A DNA stretch of 64,000 nucleotides. Source: Bradyrhizobium diazoefficiens. GTDB lineage: Bacteria; Pseudomonadota; Alphaproteobacteria; Rhizobiales; Xanthobacteraceae. Shown piece after piece: positions 59,149-64,000 of the stretch. A program made the position numbers and the translations under genes. Where the stretch lies: assembly GCF_018131185.1 (NCBI RefSeq), contig NZ_JAFCJE010000003.1:434001-498000 (forward strand). Reading direction: 5' to 3'. The number at the start of each line of letters is the position of its first letter. Position 1 is the first letter of the stretch. The notes under the pieces were generated by a model, which was not told the DNA's origin, did not search any database, and saw only the letters and a list, made by a program, of their open reading frames with translations.

Positions 59149-60729
59149 TCACCCCACCATCTTCCTCAGCTCCGCCTTCGCGACCTTTTCCAGCGTCGAG
59201 CGCGGCATGTCGTCGACGAACCGGATCTCACGCGGCACCTTGAAGTCGGCGAGGCCGCTACGGCAGGCGGCCATCACGCGGTCATGCAGGTCGGGCGCAG
59301 CGCCCGCGACGCCGCCCTGCGGAATGATGAAGACGACAGGCACCTCGTCCAGCATCGGATGGGCCTTCGCCACCACGGCCGCCTCGCGCACGCCCGGCAC
59401 CACCGCGATCACCTGCTCGATCTCGGAGGCCGCGACGTTCTCGCCGCCGACCTTCAGCATGTCCTTGGCGCGGTCGCCGAACTTGATGTAGCCGTTCGCG
59501 AGACGCTCGACCCGGTCGCCGGTAAGGAAGAAGCCGTGCTCGTCAAAACTCTCCCGCGTCGCCTTTTCGTTGTGCAGGTATTCGGCGAACAGCGACAGGC
59601 CGGGAATGCCCTTGATTGCGAGATTGCCGGTGCCGCCGACGTCCGTCGGCCGGCCGTCATCGTCGGTGATGCGGGTCTGATACTCCGGCGCGGCGCGGCC
59701 GATCGACATCGGGATGTTGGGCTGGTCGACCTCGCCGATGATGCCGTGGGTGATGGTCTCGGTCATGCCCCACCAGCCGATCATCTTGACGCCGAAGGCG
59801 GCAAAGGCCGGCGGCTCGTTGATCGCGGTGCCCCACAGGCGGAATTTGTGGTCTTTCGGGATCTCCTGCTCGAGCAGAGCCTTCATGCAGAAGGGAATCG
59901 TCGAGGTCCAGGTCGCGCCGTGCTCGCGCGCGACGCCCCAGAACCGGCGCGCGGAAAAACGCGGCTGGATCACGCAGGTGCTGCCGACCCACAGCGTCGC
60001 CAGCATGGAATAGGCCAGCGCATTGGTGTGGAACAGCGGCAGATAGGCCTGGTGCACGTCGCCGGCATGCAAATCCTCGTGCGCGGCGTTGATCTTGGCA
60101 CCCCACAGAGCGTTGGCATGGGTCCACAGCACAGCCTTCGGACGCGACGTCGTGCCCGAGGTGTATTGCACGCTGCACGGCGCGAGCGGATCGGTCGCGC
60201 GCTTAGGACGACCGGCGCTGTCGGCGAACAGCGATTCAAAACTGTCGCCGCGTGAAACCGCCTGCGCGGGCGCCGTGCCCGCATCATGCGAGGTGACCGC
60301 CATCCAGCGGAGGTTGCGGCAGTTCTGCGCGACGATCTCCGCATAGGCCGGCTGCGTGATCGCGGCGACTGCGCCGCAATGATCGGCAAAATAGGCGATC
60401 TCGGCCGGCGCCGACCGGGTGTTGGTGGTGACCGCGATGGCGCCGAGCTCGACACAGCCAAACCACGCCAGCATCGCCTCGATGCAATTGTCCAGATGAA
60501 TGAGCACATATTCGCCGGGCTTGATGCCGCGTCGTGCCAGCCCCGCCGCGAGCGCGCCGACCCGTTCGTGAAATTCGCCATAGCTCCAGCGCCGCGCCGG
60601 CGCATCGAACGGCGCCCAGATCAGGAACGGATGGTCACGGCGGACCTCGGCCCGCATCCTCAAGAGCCAGGGCACGTCGAGCCCGTCGAACGGGCCGACG
60701 ATTCCGGTGTCGGTCTGATGAATGGACAT
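59149..60729 (-). CDS. AMP-binding acyl/aryl-CoA ligase
   Basis: 526 residues from the ATG at 60729 with GGGGAGGA upstream. Adenylation signature VQYTSGTTSRPKAVLWTH (Ser in place of the usual Gly/Lys neighbour at one position), WWGMTETITHG, and the C-terminal FGDRAKDMLKVGGENV. The N-terminus lacks the FadD-like start. It resembles crotonobetaine/carnitine-CoA ligase and bile-acid CoA ligase (CaiC/BaiB) types. The substrate is unknown. Confidence 0.87.
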   Translation of the reverse strand: MSIHQTDTGIVGPFDGLDVPWLLRMRAEVRRDHPFLIWAPFDAPARRWSYGEFHERVGALAAGLARRGIKPGEYVLIHLDNCIEAMLAWFGCVELGAIAVTTNTRSAPAEIAYFADHCGAVAAITQPAYAEIVAQNCRNLRWMAVTSHDAGTAPAQAVSRGDSFESLFADSAGRPKRATDPLAPCSVQYTSGTTSRPKAVLWTHANALWGAKINAAHEDLHAGDVHQAYLPLFHTNALAYSMLATLWVGSTCVIQPRFSARRFWGVAREHGATWTSTIPFCMKALLEQEIPKDHKFRLWGTAINEPPAFAAFGVKMIGWWGMTETITHGIIGEVDQPNIPMSIGRAAPEYQTRITDDDGRPTDVGGTGNLAIKGIPGLSLFAEYLHNEKATRESFDEHGFFLTGDRVERLANGYIKFGDRAKDMLKVGGENVAASEIEQVIAVVPGVREAAVVAKAHPMLDEVPVVFIIPQGGVAGAAPDLHDRVMAACRSGLADFKVPREIRFVDDMPRSTLEKVAKAELRKMVG

Positions 60730-60859
60730 GATTCCTCCCCGTGCAGCCTGCATCTTGATGGCAGCTGTCTTTTGATGATTGCGTCTTCCTGCCATCGGAC
60801 GAGGCGGGGCGCAAATCGGGGGGCATTTGCATGAAGTAAGGAGCGCGCTCTCTCCTCCG

Positions 60860-60889
60860 ACATGGCTGGGACAAGCCCGGGTGTGACGA
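60860..60889. repeat. Short palindrome, family A half-copy
   Basis: CATGGCTGGGACAAGCCCGG and GTGTGACG correspond to one arm of the family A repeat. Between the VOC and ligase genes, both leftward. Confidence 0.5.
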
Positions 60890-60913
60890 TGGAGTGTGTC
60901 GCGCCGGGTTGAC

Positions 60914-61324
60914 CTAATCCGCGTACGACGAGATCTCGATCAGGCTCCCATCCGGATCCCGGCAATAGACCGAGCGCAGCGTGCCGCGGGCGCCCTGCTT
61001 GGGAACCGGGCCTTCCTCGATCGCGACGCCATGTGCCGTTAAATGCGCCACCACCTCGTCGGGCGGCGAGGAGGTCAGGAAACACAGGTCTTCGCTGCCG
61101 GCGGCTGGGTTGTTCGCGGTGAACCATTCCACCTTGTCGGCGTCGCGCGGCCGCACGTTGATCTTCTGATTACCAAACGCGAGCGACGTCCGCGGCGCTT
61201 TGCCGCCGCCAGGGTCGAACACTTTGACTTCCATGCCGAGGATCTTGCGGTACCACTCCGCGGTCGCCGCAACGTCCGCGGCGTTGATCACGAGATGATC
61301 GAGGGCCTCGACCTTGACCGGCAT
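60914..61324 (-). CDS. VOC (glyoxalase/dioxygenase superfamily) protein
   Basis: 136 residues, ATG at 61324 with AAGGA upstream. VOC fold: KVEALDHLVINAADVAATAEWY at the start, FGNQKINVRP in the middle, and C-terminal YCRDPDGSLIEISSY, whose Glu is a typical metal ligand. Close in style to glyoxalase/fosfomycin-resistance-like and virulence VOC proteins. The activity is undefined. Divergent from the Bug protein gene. Confidence 0.85.
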   Translation of the reverse strand: MPVKVEALDHLVINAADVAATAEWYRKILGMEVKVFDPGGGKAPRTSLAFGNQKINVRPRDADKVEWFTANNPAAGSEDLCFLTSSPPDEVVAHLTAHGVAIEEGPVPKQGARGTLRSVYCRDPDGSLIEISSYAD

Positions 61325-61449
61325 GCCTTATCCTTTCGTCGTGATGCGCCCCGCGCACTTTTCGCCTGCGGCAAGCTTTGTTACAACCCCACCGACGCCG
61401 GCTTCAAGACATCTGGCTTCAAGAACAACACGTTGGGAGAACCCTTGAG

Positions 61450-62424
61450 ATGATCACTCGCCGTACCGCGCTGGGCCTGCTCGCCGCCAGTCCGCTTGCA
61501 GCCACCCCGCTGTCGAAGGCTTTTGCCGCCGATTACCCGGCCCGGCCGGTGAAATGGGTGGTCGGCTATCCGCCGGGCGGAGCCACGGACATCCTGGCGC
61601 GGCTGATCGGCCAGCGGCTGTCGGAAAAGCTCGGCCAGCAGTTCGTGATCGAGAACAAGCCCGGTGCCGGCAACAATATCGCCACCGAATCGGTCATCAA
61701 TGCCGAGCCCGACGGCTATACGCTGCAGCTGATCAACCCGGCCAACTATATCAACGCCTCGCTCTACAAGAATCTCAAGTTCAACTTCGTGCAGGATATG
61801 GCGCCGGTGGCCTCGTTCCAGCGCGTGCCGAACGTGATGACCGTCAACAAGGACGTGCCGGCCAAGACCGTCGCCGAGTTCATCGAGTACGTGAAGGCCA
61901 ACCCCGGCAAGGTCAACATGGCCTCGTCCGGCAACGGCACCTCGGTGCATCTGTCCGGCGAGATGTTCATGGCCATGACCGGCTGCAAGATGCAGCACGT
62001 GCCCTATCGGGGCGCGGCGCCCGCGATCACCGACATGCTCGCCGGCCAGGTGCAGGTGATCTTCGACAACATGCCTTCGATCATCCAGCACATCCGCTCC
62101 GGCTCGCTTCGCGCCATCGGCGTCACCACCACGGAACGCTCGCCGCAGCTGCCCGACGTGCAGCCGGTCGCCGACACCGTCAAGGGCTATGAGGCCAGCG
62201 CGCTGTTCGGCATGGGCGCGCCGAAGAACACGCCGAAGGAAATCATCGCCAAGCTCAACGCCGAGGTCGCCGCGGTGCTGAAGGAGCCCGACATGACCAA
62301 GCGCCTGGTCGAGCTCGGCGGCGAGCCGCGGATCCAGACTCCGGAAGCGTTCGGTGAGGAGATCAAGGCCGAGACCGAAAAGTGGAGGAAGGTCGTCGAA
62401 TTCGCCGGCCTGAAGGTCGAGTAG
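61450..62424 (+). CDS. Bug-family tripartite tricarboxylate transporter substrate-binding protein
   Basis: 324 residues from the ATG at 61450. Signal peptide MITRRTALGLLAASPLAATP, with a twin-Arg at 4-5. Bug/TctC features: YPARPVKWVVGYPPGGATDI, GAGNNIATE, MLAGQVQVIFDNMPS. Binds small carboxylates in the periplasm. No TctA/TctB membrane genes are adjacent, as is common for orphan Bug proteins. Confidence 0.92.
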   Translation: MITRRTALGLLAASPLAATPLSKAFAADYPARPVKWVVGYPPGGATDILARLIGQRLSEKLGQQFVIENKPGAGNNIATESVINAEPDGYTLQLINPANYINASLYKNLKFNFVQDMAPVASFQRVPNVMTVNKDVPAKTVAEFIEYVKANPGKVNMASSGNGTSVHLSGEMFMAMTGCKMQHVPYRGAAPAITDMLAGQVQVIFDNMPSIIQHIRSGSLRAIGVTTTERSPQLPDVQPVADTVKGYEASALFGMGAPKNTPKEIIAKLNAEVAAVLKEPDMTKRLVELGGEPRIQTPEAFGEEIKAETEKWRKVVEFAGLKVE

Positions 62425-62449
62425 CGATCTTGTGACAACCGGAAAATGG

Positions 62450-62476
62450 AGCCCTGCCGCATGGCAGGGCTTTTTT
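62450..62476 (+). terminator. Intrinsic terminator after the Bug protein gene
   Basis: AGCCCTGCC (62450-62458) and GGCAGGGCT (62463-62471) form a perfect stem with loop GCAT, followed by TTTTTTC. Stem plus six T residues makes this a strong intrinsic terminator. Confidence 0.92.
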
Positions 62477-62536
62477 CTTGCGTGCCTGGTTGCGCGGCGC
62501 GCGAGGCCGGTCGCGCCGTATCAAGAGCTGGCGGAT

Positions 62537-63781
62537 TTACCGCTTCGCGTCCGCCTGTTCCGTGCCGGTGCATGAGATCAGCATCGTGTAGGCGCGGGCG
62601 TTAGCGGCGATGTCGGTGGTCTTCAGTTCACCCTTTGGCTCCGCGGTCTGGTAGGGCACCACGGAATTGTCGAGGAAGTCGCGCAGCGCGCCGGTCTTGA
62701 TGGCGAAGTTGATGTTCTCGGGGATGTTACCGGTTGCGACCGCGATTCGCAGATTGTCGAGCTTTCCCGTAACCACGCCGACGATCTGCCCGGTGGTGTC
62801 GAACAGCGGGCCTCCGCTATTGCCGGGCTGCACGGGTGCGCTGATCTGAAGGAAACGTGAATCGTTGCGCATCCCACTGAGCGAGCTCACGATACCAGTG
62901 GTGACGGTGAAATCCGAGCTCAGAAGTCCACGGTAGGGAAAGCCGATCGCCACGACGGAATCGCCGGAGCGGATTGAGCGATCGCGAATCCGGACAAACT
63001 CTTTGAACGTCGTTGTCGACGGCGCCTGCAAGAGGGCGAGATCGTTCATTGCATCGCTCGATACGACGCGCAACGTCATTGCGGCCTCTCCTGTGAGATT
63101 GCCTTTGAGGTCGCTGCAACCGTCGATCACATGGTGGTTCGTGACGACGTGCCCGCTGGCACTCACCACGAAGCCGGTGCCGCTCTTCGACTTGGCAGAC
63201 TTGCCGGACGCAGGCGGCGACGCCTGCTTCTCCGTCGTGGCGGCTGGCTTGGCCGTACCCTTGGTGAAGTCGCCGGCCTTGTCGAGCCCGTCGGCTTTCA
63301 CCTTGGTCACGCAATTGGTCAATGCCGCGATGACCGGCCCGGTCGATGTCAGATCGAAATTCAGAACGGCGCGGCCAGCTGTTGCGACCATCAGGCTGGA
63401 CTTCTGGAACGTCCGCACAACGTTGAGTGGCATGACGGCCGTCAACATGTTGGACTGATATGCCGTCGCGTACAGCCTGGCTTGCTCCCGCCCGTCGAAG
63501 ATCACGTCGATCGCGGCGTTCTCGCCCTTGTTGAAGTGGTAGCCGGGGCTTGCAAAAGCCAGCAACCAGGTGCCGGCGGCGTTCTGGCTTACGACCAGGA
63601 TGACGCCGTTCGCATAGGGGCTCGTTGCGGCGCAATGGGAGAAAGCGCCCGTCTCATCGTTGCTGAAGGCGCCGCCGACCCAGTTACCGACATTGACGCT
63701 GCCGAACGGTCCTTTCGCGTGCGCGATGCCGGCGATACCCAACTGCAACAAGGACGCAACGATCAATGATTTAAGCCACAT
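62537..63781 (-). CDS. Secreted trypsin-like serine protease with a novel-looking N-terminal domain
   Basis: 414 residues. Signal peptide MWLKSLIVASLLQLGIAGIAHA. Residues 23-160 form an unnamed domain with paired Cys (SHCAATSPY and TNCVTK). A Lys/Pro-rich linker (170-200) leads to a trypsin-like domain with the triad His217 (TNHHVIDGC), Asp247 (NDLALLQ) and Ser322 (VQPGNSGGPLF). The DegP/HtrA-like core lacks a PDZ domain. It probably acts in the periplasm. The gene is opposite the Bug terminator. Confidence 0.88.
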   Translation of the reverse strand: MWLKSLIVASLLQLGIAGIAHAKGPFGSVNVGNWVGGAFSNDETGAFSHCAATSPYANGVILVVSQNAAGTWLLAFASPGYHFNKGENAAIDVIFDGREQARLYATAYQSNMLTAVMPLNVVRTFQKSSLMVATAGRAVLNFDLTSTGPVIAALTNCVTKVKADGLDKAGDFTKGTAKPAATTEKQASPPASGKSAKSKSGTGFVVSASGHVVTNHHVIDGCSDLKGNLTGEAAMTLRVVSSDAMNDLALLQAPSTTTFKEFVRIRDRSIRSGDSVVAIGFPYRGLLSSDFTVTTGIVSSLSGMRNDSRFLQISAPVQPGNSGGPLFDTTGQIVGVVTGKLDNLRIAVATGNIPENINFAIKTGALRDFLDNSVVPYQTAEPKGELKTTDIAANARAYTMLISCTGTEQADAKR

Positions 63782-63884
63782 ACCAGCCCCCGGACCCTTT
63801 CGGTTGCATCATATCTGCGGGGCCACGCGTCGCGCAACCGGCAGTTGTTCGTTCCGGCGCAATCTGCTCGCGTCGAGGCTTGCG

Positions 63885-63924
63885 GTTACTTTGCATTCCT
63901 ATATACTTTGCGATACAAAGTAAC
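63885..63924. promoter_or_regulatory. ACTTTG operator cluster overlapping a promoter
   Basis: GTTACTTTG (63885-63893) and CAAAGTAAC (63916-63924) are a perfect 9-base inverted pair. A third half-site TACTTTG (63904-63910) also pairs with CAAAGTA (63916-63922) around CGATA. ACTTTGC is thus repeated in direct and inverted orientation. A CTATAT -10 like sequence (63899-63904) lies between the sites. Expected binding of a dimeric repressor; the family is unknown. Confidence 0.55.
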
Positions 63925-63962
63925 GGGACGGGCAATCCCGGCAAGCATTGGCGGAGCGGGGT

Positions 63963-64000
63963 TTGGCGTTGCCGATACGCGATCTCGACAAGGCACTGGC
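63963..64000 (+). CDS. Possible start of a rightward gene cut by the window edge
   Basis: After the operator the frame is open from 63924. TTG codons at 63948, 63963 and 63969 could start it; GGAGCGGGG precedes the second. It reads LALPIRDLDKAL to the edge. There is no ATG or GTG and too little sequence to assign a family. If real, it is the gene controlled by the operator. Confidence 0.3.
   Translation, partial: MALPIRDLDKAL

Overview
The window reads as a chromosomal segment of a high-GC alphaproteobacterium, most likely Bradyrhizobium or a close relative (Nitrobacteraceae). This rests on the RimP, Fur, DnaA and DUF2336 protein sequences as I know these families, on the lnt-corC-ybeY-phoH-miaB gene order, on promoters of the rhizobial TTGAC-N17-CTATAT type, and on six or more families of short palindromic intergenic repeats. 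No phage, insertion sequence, CRISPR array, tRNA or rRNA gene was found. The content is mostly core genome.

Layout. 1-16.8 kb is a long leftward housekeeping block: trpS, a universal stress protein, nfuA, then tsaB-rimI-fur-HAD phosphatase-miaB-phoH-ybeY-corC-lnt-XRE regulator, an M20 peptidase, trmB and the start of rimP. It serves tRNA modification, ribosome maturation, lipoprotein acylation and metal regulation. murJ lies at its right end. A DUF2336 gene stands alone in the opposite direction. 16.9-35.3 kb is mixed metabolism and transport: a PfkB kinase, an acyl-CoA synthetase, two serine hydrolases, succinate-semialdehyde dehydrogenase, a SulP-STAS-cyclic-nucleotide fusion, purC, pirin, a membrane-anchored AraC regulator, MmgE/PrpD, FUSC and MATE exporters.

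35.4-49.4 kb is the replication and cell-wall block, all leftward: rpsT, a 1.2 kb dnaA leader region, dnaA, dnaN, recF, two secreted paralogous repeat proteins, gyrB, a membrane protein and a MurA whose active-site Cys is Asp. 49.7-64 kb is rightward and mixed: msrA, a lone Wza-like lipoprotein, small hydrolases, an IorA/IorB-type molybdenum oxidoreductase, an HD-GYP protein, a second acyl-CoA synthetase, a Bug-type binding protein, a trypsin-like protease, and a divergent promoter with a striking ACTTTG operator at the right edge.

The best candidates for undescribed biology are: the pair of signal-peptide proteins built from repeated FYR-x(n)-GW modules between recF and gyrB; the terminator-like hairpin in the rimP leader; a 37-residue leader ORF upstream of dnaA; the Asp-type MurA; and the three-half-site operator near 63.9 kb. 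All functional statements come from reading the sequence; no searches were run.
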